From UBA1413 sp964650525 (GTDB lineage Bacteria; Bacteroidota; Bacteroidia; Bacteroidales; Prolixibacteraceae): 64,000 nucleotides of DNA. The position numbers were made by a program, and so were the translations under genes. The stretch spans positions 30,204-94,203 of the forward strand of contig CAZYUA010000015.1 in NCBI GenBank assembly GCA_964650525.1, given 5' to 3'. The notes beneath the pieces are model-generated. The model searched no databases. It had not been told where the DNA came from and worked only from the letters and a program-made list of their open reading frames with translations. Each line of letters opens with the position of its first letter. Within the stretch, counting starts at the first letter, position 1. Of this stretch, positions 26,770 through 34,909 are shown piece after piece.

Positions 26770-27801
26770 ATGACAGAAGAACAATGGTTTTCACTTAAAC
26801 AAATCGTAAAGGGTGAAGGTCCCTTTTCTCCGACGGCAGGTTTTATTATCGACAGTCCCTGGCTACCCGGATGGTACGGTATCAGTACCCTTCAGTATTA
26901 TACATCCGAAAAGCTGTGGCTCGAGGCCAACCTTAAGGCTGTCAGTACTTTCCCGGAGATCCTATTTCTACCCGGCTTCTGGTCTGAGTTTGGCATGTGT
27001 ACAGAGCCTTCATCCTTCGGTGCCAAGACCATCTGGACACGGTATGCTCTTCCTCATGCTGACCGGATACTCTTTGACCTGACGGACATAGACCACCTCC
27101 GGGAACCCAACCCGAAAACCGACGGCTTGCTCCCGTTTGTCTTGCAGCGGCTCCTCCAGTGCCAGCCGGATATCGAAAAGGAGGGTCACCAAATCCGCTT
27201 CGCCATTGCCAGGGGCCCCCTGAATATCGCTTCCTTCCTGATGGGTACCACTGAATTGATGATGGCCATGATGATGGATGCCGAACGCACCCATGGCCTG
27301 CTCGAGAAAATCACCCGTTTTATCATCAACTGGCTCCAGCTCCAGGCAGAGACTTTCCCCTCTACAGCGGGAATCCTGATCCTGGATGATATGGTGGGAT
27401 TCGTGGGCGAAGACGAATGCCGCGAATTTGCCGTTCCCTACCTGAAGAGGATATTCGCTGCTTTTGACGCGGATATCCGGTTTTTTCACAACGATGCTCC
27501 CGGTCTGATCTGTGCTCCTTACCTGAAAGAAATGGGGGTGAACCTTTTCAATTTCAGTTTTGAGCATTCTTTAAGTGAAATGCGTGACCTGGCGGGACCC
27601 ACGGTAACCCTCCTTGGAAACCTCCCCCCGCGGGATGTGCTTGCTGCCGGCACGCCGGAGATAGTCATGGCTAAAACCAGGGAGATGGTGCACTCCTTTC
27701 CCGAAGCAGCCGGGATTATCTGGTCTGCCGGTGGAGGTATGCCGCCGGAGGTACCCACCGCCAACATCCTGGCTTTCCTGGAAGCTCTGCCTACACGGTA
27801 A
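26770..27801 (+). CDS. Uroporphyrinogen decarboxylase family protein, non-HemE type
   Basis: 343 residues with a UROD-like TIM barrel: RFAIARGPLNIASFLMG, LILDDMVGFVGEDECREFAVPYLKRIF and TVTLLGNLPPRDVL with a C-terminal SAGGGMPPEVPTANI. The last motif matches the UROD/MtaA superfamily ending, but the Cys that binds zinc in corrinoid methyltransferases (GCG.. type) is replaced by Gly, and the HxC motif reads HND. It also lacks the N-terminal FRQAGR-type motif of HemE. So it is neither a proven HemE nor a standard zinc methyltransferase. Context with esterase, DUF6807 and Gfo genes points to sugar catabolism (inference). The ATG at 26770 is chosen over the long frame from 26704. Confidence 0.75.
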   Translation: MTEEQWFSLKQIVKGEGPFSPTAGFIIDSPWLPGWYGISTLQYYTSEKLWLEANLKAVSTFPEILFLPGFWSEFGMCTEPSSFGAKTIWTRYALPHADRILFDLTDIDHLREPNPKTDGLLPFVLQRLLQCQPDIEKEGHQIRFAIARGPLNIASFLMGTTELMMAMMMDAERTHGLLEKITRFIINWLQLQAETFPSTAGILILDDMVGFVGEDECREFAVPYLKRIFAAFDADIRFFHNDAPGLICAPYLKEMGVNLFNFSFEHSLSEMRDLAGPTVTLLGNLPPRDVLAAGTPEIVMAKTREMVHSFPEAAGIIWSAGGGMPPEVPTANILAFLEALPTR

Positions 27802-28072
27802 TCCCTCTCCCCGCTTAAACAGATTCAAACCCGGGAAAAGCCTTTTCCGTTCTGTTTCCTTACCGACAATCGCTCTTCTGTCCGGAATACTCCGATGGCT
27901 GAAGAATACGACGGTCTGGCTCAACCCGGTAATCGTTCATTGTTGTACAACTGCCTGCCCCATTTCTCACCCATCGCCCTTCTGACCCGTACAAGGGTCG
28001 AACCCAGGGAAGGTGCATTAGGTTGTTACCGCTGGTGGTTACCGGAAACGTGTCAAGATTTATTTTCAGGGT

Positions 28073-29326
28073 ATGAATAGTAACTTTTTGAGTCGCATCC
28101 CGGTTCTGGTCCTGGTCTTGGCTTTGCCCGCCATAAGCTCACAAGGTCAGGACCTGGCCCGTTTTACGGTGAAGGCAAAACCCGGTGCCGGCGTTACTCC
28201 CTTAGCCATTCCCTTTAATCTTTCAGGAGCCCGGGAATCTATAGCTGTCTTCGAAAGCGGGCATCCAGATGACCTTATGGTTCCCTCCCAGCTGGAACCG
28301 GGAAACCAACCCCTCCTGTGGATACTCTATGATCACGGCAAGGGTGACAGGGAGTATGTCATTCGCAGGGCCGACAGTAGTGCGGATTCCTTTCTTGCGG
28401 TGTCGTTTCATAAAACGGAACAGGGACTGACCCTTCTGAAAGGCGGAAAACCGGTACTAACGTACAACCATTCGGAAGTATTTCCTCCCGAAGGTACCGA
28501 CATGAAATTCCGGAGGTCAGCGTTTATCCATCCGCTCTGGTCTCCCGGTGGGGAGATCCTTACCCGGATTCAGCCACCCGATCATTATCACCATTACGGG
28601 ATCTGGAATCCGTGGACCAAAACCCGGATCGACGGAAGGGAAGTCGACTTCTGGAATCTTCTGAAAGGGGAGGGGACGGTTAAGTTTGCCGGGTATCTGG
28701 AGGTGGTTGAGGGGGAAGCCTATGCAGGGATGAAGGTTTTTCAGGAGCATGTGTACTTTTCTGAACGGGGTCGGGAAAAAATGGCTATGGGTGAAATCTG
28801 GGATGTCCGCGTGTGGGCTTCGGATATACCGGGCATTACCCTGGTTGATCTGACCTCCGCCCTGAACACACCTCTTGAGACGGGCATTCTCCTGGATGCC
28901 TACCGTTACGGGGGAGGAATCGGATACCGGGCTACCGGCAGATGGCACAAGGACAACAGTTCCGTCCTGACGTCTGAAGGACTGGAGAGATCACAGGCTG
29001 ATGGTACTTCCGCCCGGTGGTGCATTGTGGAGGGGGAATCGGATGGGACTGCCGGGCGCTCAGGCATTCTGTTTATGAGCCATCCCTCCAACCAGATGCA
29101 TCCGGAACCCATGCGGGTATGGCCACCCGATGCCAATGGAGGCCGGGGAGATATTTTTTTTGAGTTCTGCCCGATCCGGCACCATCCCTGGCAACTGGAG
29201 CAGGGCAAAACCTATGCCCTGAAATACCGGCTGATCCTGTTCGACGGTGTCATGAGCCCCGCAGATGCTGAAAAATACTGGCAGGCATTTGCCCAGGCAC
29301 CCTGCATCACCTGGCTGGCACCCTGA
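28073..29326 (+). CDS. DUF6807 (PF14100, formerly 'PmoA') family secreted protein
   Basis: 417 residues: signal peptide (SRIPVLVLVLALPAISSQGQ), a beta-rich N-terminal part (about 25-135), then the DUF6807 core with FIHPLWSPGGEILTRIQPPDHYHHYGIW (His cluster about residues 178-184) and FFEFCPIRHHPWQLEQGKTYALKYRLILF at the end. Despite the old Pfam name there is no link to particulate methane monooxygenase. The family is found near Gfo/Idh/MocA dehydrogenases and glycosidases in Bacteroidetes and Planctomycetes; the activity is not established to my knowledge. The second copy lies 87 bp downstream. Confidence 0.8.
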   Translation: MNSNFLSRIPVLVLVLALPAISSQGQDLARFTVKAKPGAGVTPLAIPFNLSGARESIAVFESGHPDDLMVPSQLEPGNQPLLWILYDHGKGDREYVIRRADSSADSFLAVSFHKTEQGLTLLKGGKPVLTYNHSEVFPPEGTDMKFRRSAFIHPLWSPGGEILTRIQPPDHYHHYGIWNPWTKTRIDGREVDFWNLLKGEGTVKFAGYLEVVEGEAYAGMKVFQEHVYFSERGREKMAMGEIWDVRVWASDIPGITLVDLTSALNTPLETGILLDAYRYGGGIGYRATGRWHKDNSSVLTSEGLERSQADGTSARWCIVEGESDGTAGRSGILFMSHPSNQMHPEPMRVWPPDANGGRGDIFFEFCPIRHHPWQLEQGKTYALKYRLILFDGVMSPADAEKYWQAFAQAPCITWLAP

Positions 29327-29413
29327 CGGAACTTCCCCCTGTCACTATCCTTGGAGCCCCCGGGGTTGGGAAAGACGCTTGCGGATCCCTGAAAAAAGAT
29401 ATAGAATGGAACC

Positions 29414-30331
29414 ATGATGGATATGAAACGATATTTTCCCTGGCTGGCACTATTTCTATTAACCTTGCCGGTAATCCCGGTGACAGCCGCTTCGCCCCCG
29501 GAACTCACTGCCCGGCACTCCGGAACCCGGATCGATGTCTATGCAGGCCAGTTCCTGCTGACCTCATACCAGTTCTCCGCCGATGAAAAGTATCCCTTTT
29601 TCTTCCCGGTGAACGGACCTTCAGGGGCCGGTATCACCTCGATGCGTAACGGCCTTTATCCCCACCACAGTTCCCTGTTTTTTGGCTGTGACCAGGTAAA
29701 CGGTGGCAATTACTGGCAGGATGATCTTCAAAGAGGGCAGATTCTCAGTTTGAATGCTGCCGTATCGGATGCCACCGGACAAACGGTGGTCCTTACCGAT
29801 CAATGCATCTGGAAGCGACCCGGGGCTCCCGCTCCCATCCGCGACCAGCGGCGAATCGTCATCACCGCACCCGATACGTCGCATTATCTGATTGATTTCG
29901 ACATAACCCTCGACATGCTGGAGACTGTGGTGATCGGCCAGACCAATCATTCCCTGTTCAGTGTACGGATGGCTCCCGACCTGTCGGTTGTTGGCGGGGG
30001 TACCCTGGTCAATGCGGAGGGAGCTAAGGGTGAAAATGATACCTTTGGAAAACCTTCCGCCTGGATGGATTGCTCTGGTATCCGGATGGGGAAGATGGAA
30101 GGACTCGCTATTATGCAGCATCCTTCGAACCCCTGGTTTCCTGTGCCCTGGTTTACAAGAGATTATGGTTTTTTCTCCCCCACGCCACTAAACTGGCTTC
30201 ACGATGAGGGAGGAAGCATCACCTTCCAAAAGGGCGAAAGACTAAGGCTGCGCTACCGGGTGGCAGTGCACGCCGGGGACGCTGTCACGGCTGATATTGC
30301 TGGCATCTATGAGGAATTTTGCAAAGAATAG
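29414..30331 (+). CDS. DUF6807 family secreted protein, second copy
   Basis: 305 residues with signal peptide (MKRYFPWLALFLLTLPVIPVTA, start possibly at the third Met, 29423). Core motifs PHHSSLFFGCDQVNGGNYW and the C-terminal MQHPSNPWFPVPWFTRDYG plus GERLRLRYRVAVH match DUF6807; the His pair corresponds to the HH of the upstream paralogue, but the N-terminal beta domain of that protein is missing, so the two are distant paralogues. Probably periplasmic. It ends 80 bp before the first Gfo/Idh/MocA gene. Confidence 0.8.
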   Translation: MMDMKRYFPWLALFLLTLPVIPVTAASPPELTARHSGTRIDVYAGQFLLTSYQFSADEKYPFFFPVNGPSGAGITSMRNGLYPHHSSLFFGCDQVNGGNYWQDDLQRGQILSLNAAVSDATGQTVVLTDQCIWKRPGAPAPIRDQRRIVITAPDTSHYLIDFDITLDMLETVVIGQTNHSLFSVRMAPDLSVVGGGTLVNAEGAKGENDTFGKPSAWMDCSGIRMGKMEGLAIMQHPSNPWFPVPWFTRDYGFFSPTPLNWLHDEGGSITFQKGERLRLRYRVAVHAGDAVTADIAGIYEEFCKE

Positions 30332-30411
30332 CCGGCTGCTTCTTGGTGGCGGCAGAGATTAAGCAACGTAAAAACGTAAAGGCTCAAAATGTTGATAAAC
30401 GACAAAGCGAA

Positions 30412-31788
30412 ATGAAACGGAGGGCTTTTATCAGGAATGCCGTTGCAGCGGCATCGGCGGGCATCGTGGTTCCCGTCATCATTCCCGCCTCGGTAATGGG
30501 TAAAGAGGCTCCGGGGAACAAAATTCATATCGGACAGATCGGCTGTGGCCGGATAGCCCGCGACCACGACATCGGAGAGACCATAGGATACAACCAGGCC
30601 CGGTTTGTTGCCGTCTGCGATGTGGACAGTATCCGGCTGGCGGATGGCAAGCGGCTGGTGGAGGAGCACTATGCCTCCCGGAGCGGCACCCATCGCTATA
30701 TGGAGGTTAAAGCGTACGACGATTACCGGGAGCTGCTGCTTCATCCCGATCTGGATGCGGTGATCATCAGCACGCCCGACCACTGGCATGCCCAGCCGGC
30801 CATCGAGGCAGCCCTGGCGAAAAAGGACATATACCTCCAAAAACCCACCTCCCTGACGGTGACTGAAGGCCGGATGCTCAGCGACGTGGTGCGGCGCCAG
30901 GGCGTCATTCTCCAGGTAGGCACCCAGCAGCGGTCGTCGGTGCAGTTCCGCCTTGCAGCAGAACACGTCCGGAATGGCAGGATCGGGAAACTTCACACCG
31001 TGAAAATAGGCCTTCCCGGGGATCCCTCAGGCCCGGAAGCTTCGGAAATGAGCGTCCCCGCCAACCTCAACTACGACTTCTGGCTTGGCTCTACACCCGA
31101 GGTGTTTTATACCGAAATGAGGGTGCATCCGCGAAACGGATACGGGAGGCCCGGATGGCTCCGCTGCGAACAGTTCGGCGCCGGGATGATCACCGGCTGG
31201 GGGCAGCACCACTTCGACTCTGCAGCCTGGGGAATGGATACCGAATATACCGGACCGGTATCGGTCGAAGCGGTTGCCCAGTTTCCTAAATCAGGCTTGT
31301 GGGATGTCCATGGAGACTTTATGGTGAAAGCAGAATACGAAAACGGCATCACGGTCTTCACCAGCGGAGGTTTTCCCAATGGCATCCGCTATGAAGGAAC
31401 CGACGGGTGGATATTCGTCTCCCGTGGCAATTATCTGGCTTCGTCGAGCGACCCGGTTATCCTGGCTGGAAATGCCAAAGCCCTCGATGCCAGCGATCCT
31501 GCCCTGCTCATCGAAGACCCGGGGGAAAACGGGATCCGCTTGTACCGAAGCGATAACCAGCATGGCAACTGGCTGGATTGTATCCGCAGCCGCCGGGAAC
31601 CCATCTCTCCCGTGGAAATAGGGCACAGGGCCTGTACCGTCTGCCTGATCAGCCATATTGCCATGAAGATCCCCGGCAGACTGGAATGGGATCCTGTTGC
31701 CGAACGGTTCAGAAATAGCGATTCAGCCAATGCCATGCTGGCCCGTCCCCAGCGATCCCCATACGGTACCACGGCGATACGGCTTTGA
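30412..31788 (+). CDS. Gfo/Idh/MocA family oxidoreductase with Tat-type signal
   Basis: About 458 residues. The N-terminus MKRRAFIRNAVAAASAG carries a twin-arginine-like signal, so a folded, cofactor-loaded enzyme may be exported. KIHIGQIGCGRIARDHD is the Rossmann nucleotide-binding loop and ARFVAVCDVD the following acidic strand; the catalytic EKP motif appears as LQKPTSLT. The C-terminal domain includes GWGQHHFDSAAWGMDTEYTGP, typical of the Bacteroidetes/Planctomycetes Gfo subgroup. Likely oxidises or reduces a sugar hydroxyl (for example position 3) with NAD(P). The frame is open from 30319, inside the previous gene; the Met at 30412 is chosen for the Tat motif. Confidence 0.9.
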   Translation: MKRRAFIRNAVAAASAGIVVPVIIPASVMGKEAPGNKIHIGQIGCGRIARDHDIGETIGYNQARFVAVCDVDSIRLADGKRLVEEHYASRSGTHRYMEVKAYDDYRELLLHPDLDAVIISTPDHWHAQPAIEAALAKKDIYLQKPTSLTVTEGRMLSDVVRRQGVILQVGTQQRSSVQFRLAAEHVRNGRIGKLHTVKIGLPGDPSGPEASEMSVPANLNYDFWLGSTPEVFYTEMRVHPRNGYGRPGWLRCEQFGAGMITGWGQHHFDSAAWGMDTEYTGPVSVEAVAQFPKSGLWDVHGDFMVKAEYENGITVFTSGGFPNGIRYEGTDGWIFVSRGNYLASSSDPVILAGNAKALDASDPALLIEDPGENGIRLYRSDNQHGNWLDCIRSRREPISPVEIGHRACTVCLISHIAMKIPGRLEWDPVAERFRNSDSANAMLARPQRSPYGTTAIRL

Positions 31789-32010
31789 TAATTCATCCTA
31801 TCTTTGTAATCACAGCAGGTAGATGCTGCTTCCGATATGAAAACAAGACACCTCCGGCAGCAAACTCCCGGCATAGGCATCAGGTATGCGGAAAATATGA
31901 CCTGCAGGGTCATGAATTGGCTCTGCCATGCCCAGCTGAAAACCGAAATTGTTATTCTGGGATATACCCCTGGGTAGGGATGAATCAAAACAACCAAATA
32001 AATCAATTAT
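31789..32010. other. Gap between the two Gfo/Idh/MocA genes
   Basis: 222 bases holding a TATCTTTG element (31799-31806) that fits the Bacteroidetes -7 consensus, about 200 bases before the second Gfo gene. A 46-codon frame (31837-31977) has no recognisable features. The second Gfo gene may therefore have its own promoter and a long leader. Confidence 0.4.
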
Positions 32011-33411
32011 ATGAAGGAATTATGGATAGTTACTGCCACCCTTTTGATTTTCGGCATGACCGGATGTAAACCCCGGCAACCAGATCAGATAAACAGCTTC
32101 ACGGGAGCTGCAGGCGAAGTGAAACTTATCACCCTCGATCCGGGCCATTTTCATGCTGCCCTGGTCCAAAAAACCATGTACCCTCAGGTAAACCCTGTGG
32201 TTCATGTGTATGCGCCTGACCAACAGGATGTCATCGACCACCTGGCCCGTATTGAGGCGTACAATTCCCGTGAAACGGATCCCTGTACCTGGGAGGAGAA
32301 GGTATATACCGGCGATGATTTTCTGGAGCGGATGCTGGCGGAGAGAAACGGCAACGTGGTGGTGCTGGCCGGTAACAATGCCCGAAAAACGGACTATATC
32401 CTTGCTTCCGTAAAATCAGGGCTGAATGTACTGGCCGATAAACCGATGGCCATCACACCCGAGGGGTTCAGTGATCTGGAGGAGGCCTTCAGAATTGCCG
32501 GGGAGAAGGGGGTTCTGCTTTATGATATCATGACGGAACGGTTCGAGATCACCACGCTTCTTCAGCGTGAACTGGCCTGCAGTCCGGAGGTTTTCGGGCA
32601 ACTGCTGCCTGGTACGGCTGCAGAACCTGCCATCACCAAGGAGAGTGTCCATCATTTCAAAAAAATGGTGTCCGGAGCCTCCCTGAAGCGGCCGGGCTGG
32701 TTTTTTGACACCACCCGGCAGGGCGAAGGTATTGTGGATGTCACCACCCATCTGGTAGATCTGATTCAGTGGGAGGCTTTCCCGGAGGTCATTCTCGCGA
32801 AGGAGGATGTGGAAATGGTATCTGCACGGCGATGGAGTACCAGCCTCACGGCCGACATGTTCCGGCAGGTGACAGGGATGGAAGAATACCCGGATTATCT
32901 GAAAAAGGATGTGGAAGACGGCCTTCTGGAGGTGTTCAGCAACGGCGAGATGGTATACAGGTTGAAGGGTATTTATGCCAGGGTATCCGTGAACTGGGAT
33001 TTTGAAGCGCCCGAAGGGGCTGGAGATACCCATTACAGCATCATGCGGGGTAGCCGGTGCAATGTGATCATCCGCCAGGGAAGGGAGGAAAATTTTATAC
33101 CTACCCTGTATGTTGAGGTGGCTGCCGGGGAGCCGGTGGAGGCTTTTGAGAGCCTGCTTATCCGGAAAGTGACCAGCGACCTGGCCGGGGAGTATCCGGG
33201 GCTGGGCCTGACACGGCAAGACGAAAAGCGCTGGAAAATGGAGATCCCCGGGAATTACAGGGTTGGCCATGAGACTCATTTCGGGCAGGTAACAGCAAAA
33301 TACCTGGATTTTCTCGTAGAGGGAGCCCTGCCAGCCTGGGAAGTTCCCAATATGATTGTTAAATACCACACGCTAATGGAAGCCCTGATGCTGGCCAGGG
33401 CGGGAGACTAA
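32011..33411 (+). CDS. Gfo/Idh/MocA-like oxidoreductase lipoprotein
   Basis: 466 residues: lipobox MTGC (Cys19), then KLITLDPGHFHAALVQKTMYP, a variant first strand without the GxGxxG of typical dehydrogenases, followed by VVVLAGNNARKTDYILASVKSGLNVLADKPMAI (split here: VVVLAGNNARKTDY and NVLADKPMAI) with the DKP catalytic variant. The C-terminal half (GIVDVTTHLVDLIQWEAFPE onward) fits the 'putative oxidoreductase C-terminal' domain found in Bacteroidetes. The altered nucleotide loop raises doubt about cofactor use. Periplasmic lipoprotein by sequence; probably works with the upstream module. Confidence 0.82.
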   Translation: MKELWIVTATLLIFGMTGCKPRQPDQINSFTGAAGEVKLITLDPGHFHAALVQKTMYPQVNPVVHVYAPDQQDVIDHLARIEAYNSRETDPCTWEEKVYTGDDFLERMLAERNGNVVVLAGNNARKTDYILASVKSGLNVLADKPMAITPEGFSDLEEAFRIAGEKGVLLYDIMTERFEITTLLQRELACSPEVFGQLLPGTAAEPAITKESVHHFKKMVSGASLKRPGWFFDTTRQGEGIVDVTTHLVDLIQWEAFPEVILAKEDVEMVSARRWSTSLTADMFRQVTGMEEYPDYLKKDVEDGLLEVFSNGEMVYRLKGIYARVSVNWDFEAPEGAGDTHYSIMRGSRCNVIIRQGREENFIPTLYVEVAAGEPVEAFESLLIRKVTSDLAGEYPGLGLTRQDEKRWKMEIPGNYRVGHETHFGQVTAKYLDFLVEGALPAWEVPNMIVKYHTLMEALMLARAGD

Positions 33412-33469
33412 ATCCCCTTTCTCCGGAAAGGCAGGTTTCGGGCAGACAGAACGTGCGGAAACCGGAAGT

Positions 33470-34849
33470 TTATGCCTGTGGCCTGGCTAAGGCGGCAAAG
33501 TGGCCGTAAAATCGGGTAATGGTGCGGATCCCATTGAAGAATTGCTCCAGGGGGAAATTTTCGTTCGGGGAGTGGATCGCATCCGACTCCAGGCCAAAGC
33601 CCATCAGGAGACTTTTAACTCCCAGAACTTCCTCAAACGTGGAAACGATCGGAATACTGCCCCCGGAACGGGTTGGTACCGGACGCTTTCCGTACACATC
33701 GTGATAAGCCTTTTCAGCAGCTTTGTAGGCCGGCAGATCTATGGGGCAAACGTATCCCTGTCCTCCATGAAGGTACGATACCTTAACAGTCACAGTCGGC
33801 GGAGCAATGGCTTCCAGGTGGTCCTTGAAGAGTTTTTCTATGATACTATGATTCTGGTTGGGTACCAGCCGGGAAGAGATTTTGGCAAAGGCTTTCGAAG
33901 GCATGACGGTTTTGGCTCCTTCGCCTGTATATCCGCCCCAGATGCCGCAGACATCGAACGAAGGCCGGATGCCGGTGCGCTCAGTTGTCGTATAACCAGC
34001 CTCCCCGGCTACTTCGGCAATTCCCAGAGCCTGCTTGTACCGGTTCAGGTCAAAGGGGGCCTCTGCCAGCAGTGCCCGCTCTTCTGCCGATACCTCCAGA
34101 ACATCGTCGTAAAAACCGGGTATGGTAATTTTTCCGTCTTCATCCACCATCCGGGCGATCATCCGGCTCAGCACATGGATGGGGTTGGCAACGGCTCCTC
34201 CGAAAATCCCGGAATGAAGATCCCGGTTTGGTCCGGTAATCTCCACCTGCCAGTAAGCCAGGCCGCGCAACCCAACCGTGATGGAGGGCTGGTCCGGTCC
34301 AATCATGGAGGTGTCTGAAACCAGAATGATGTCCGATTGCAGCATCTCCCGGTTCGCAGCACACCAGGCTCCCAGGTTGATAGATCCGATCTCCTCCTCC
34401 CCTTCAATCATAAATTTGATGTTACAGGGAAGCGTGCCGCTTTTCACCAGGTATTCAAACGCTTTGGCGTGCATCATGCTCTGTCCCTTGTCATCATCGG
34501 CGCCGCGGGCAAAAATCTTCCCGTCCCTGATCTCAGGCTCAAAGGGGGCCGACAGCCACTTGTCGGGGGGATCTACCGGCATGACGTCCATATGGGCGTA
34601 GACCAGCACGGTGGGCAATGCCCGGTCCACCACCTTTTCCCCGTAGACCACCGGGTTGCCCGGAGTGTCATACATTTCAACCCGGTCTGCTCCGGCACCG
34701 ATCAGGAGTTGTTTCCAGTATTCCGCTGCCCTGACCATGTCGGCTTTGTGCTCTGCCAGAGAGCTCACCGAGGGTATCCGGATCAAACCGAAAAGTTCTT
34801 CCAAAAACCGTTCTTTGTGCTCGTGAAGGTATTGTTCAATCGTTTGCAT
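33470..34849 (-). CDS. M20 family dipeptidase
   Basis: Dinuclear zinc peptidase, 459 residues, cytoplasmic. VYAHMDVMPVDP provides the first His and Asp, ARGADDDKGQS the bridging Asp, IEGEEEIGS the general base and metal Glu, and the C-terminal DAIHSPNENFP the last His. The middle lid domain (about 190-350, LRGLAYWQVEITGPNRDLHSG split as LRGLAYWQVEI and GPNRDLHSG) is complete. Likely a broad dipeptidase of the CNDP/PepV-like group. Convergent with the Gfo gene; a small CCTTTC/GAAAGG hairpin lies between them. Confidence 0.92.
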   Translation of the reverse strand: MQTIEQYLHEHKERFLEELFGLIRIPSVSSLAEHKADMVRAAEYWKQLLIGAGADRVEMYDTPGNPVVYGEKVVDRALPTVLVYAHMDVMPVDPPDKWLSAPFEPEIRDGKIFARGADDDKGQSMMHAKAFEYLVKSGTLPCNIKFMIEGEEEIGSINLGAWCAANREMLQSDIILVSDTSMIGPDQPSITVGLRGLAYWQVEITGPNRDLHSGIFGGAVANPIHVLSRMIARMVDEDGKITIPGFYDDVLEVSAEERALLAEAPFDLNRYKQALGIAEVAGEAGYTTTERTGIRPSFDVCGIWGGYTGEGAKTVMPSKAFAKISSRLVPNQNHSIIEKLFKDHLEAIAPPTVTVKVSYLHGGQGYVCPIDLPAYKAAEKAYHDVYGKRPVPTRSGGSIPIVSTFEEVLGVKSLLMGFGLESDAIHSPNENFPLEQFFNGIRTITRFYGHFAALARPQA

Positions 34850-34909
34850 ATTCTTCGTGTATTAGGCGGACTCTCATCACCCTTTCATGTCAGGTTTTTT
34901 CCCCTGGTA

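Noticed and set aside
26770..27801. Call of this gene as hemE (uroporphyrinogen decarboxylase)
   Set aside because: N-terminal HemE active-site residues are absent and no haem genes are adjacent; only the superfamily is supported.
27895..28080. Frame of 61 codons before the first DUF6807 gene
   Set aside because: No signal, no motif; the gap of about 270 bases here shows nothing else convincing.
28073..30331. Call of the two DUF6807 proteins as methane monooxygenase subunits
   Set aside because: The old Pfam name 'PmoA' is misleading; both are soluble secreted proteins without the membrane helices of PmoA.
31837..31977. 46-codon plus-strand frame between the two Gfo genes
   Set aside because: No ribosome-binding context, no recognisable pattern and high content of unrelated residues; most likely chance.
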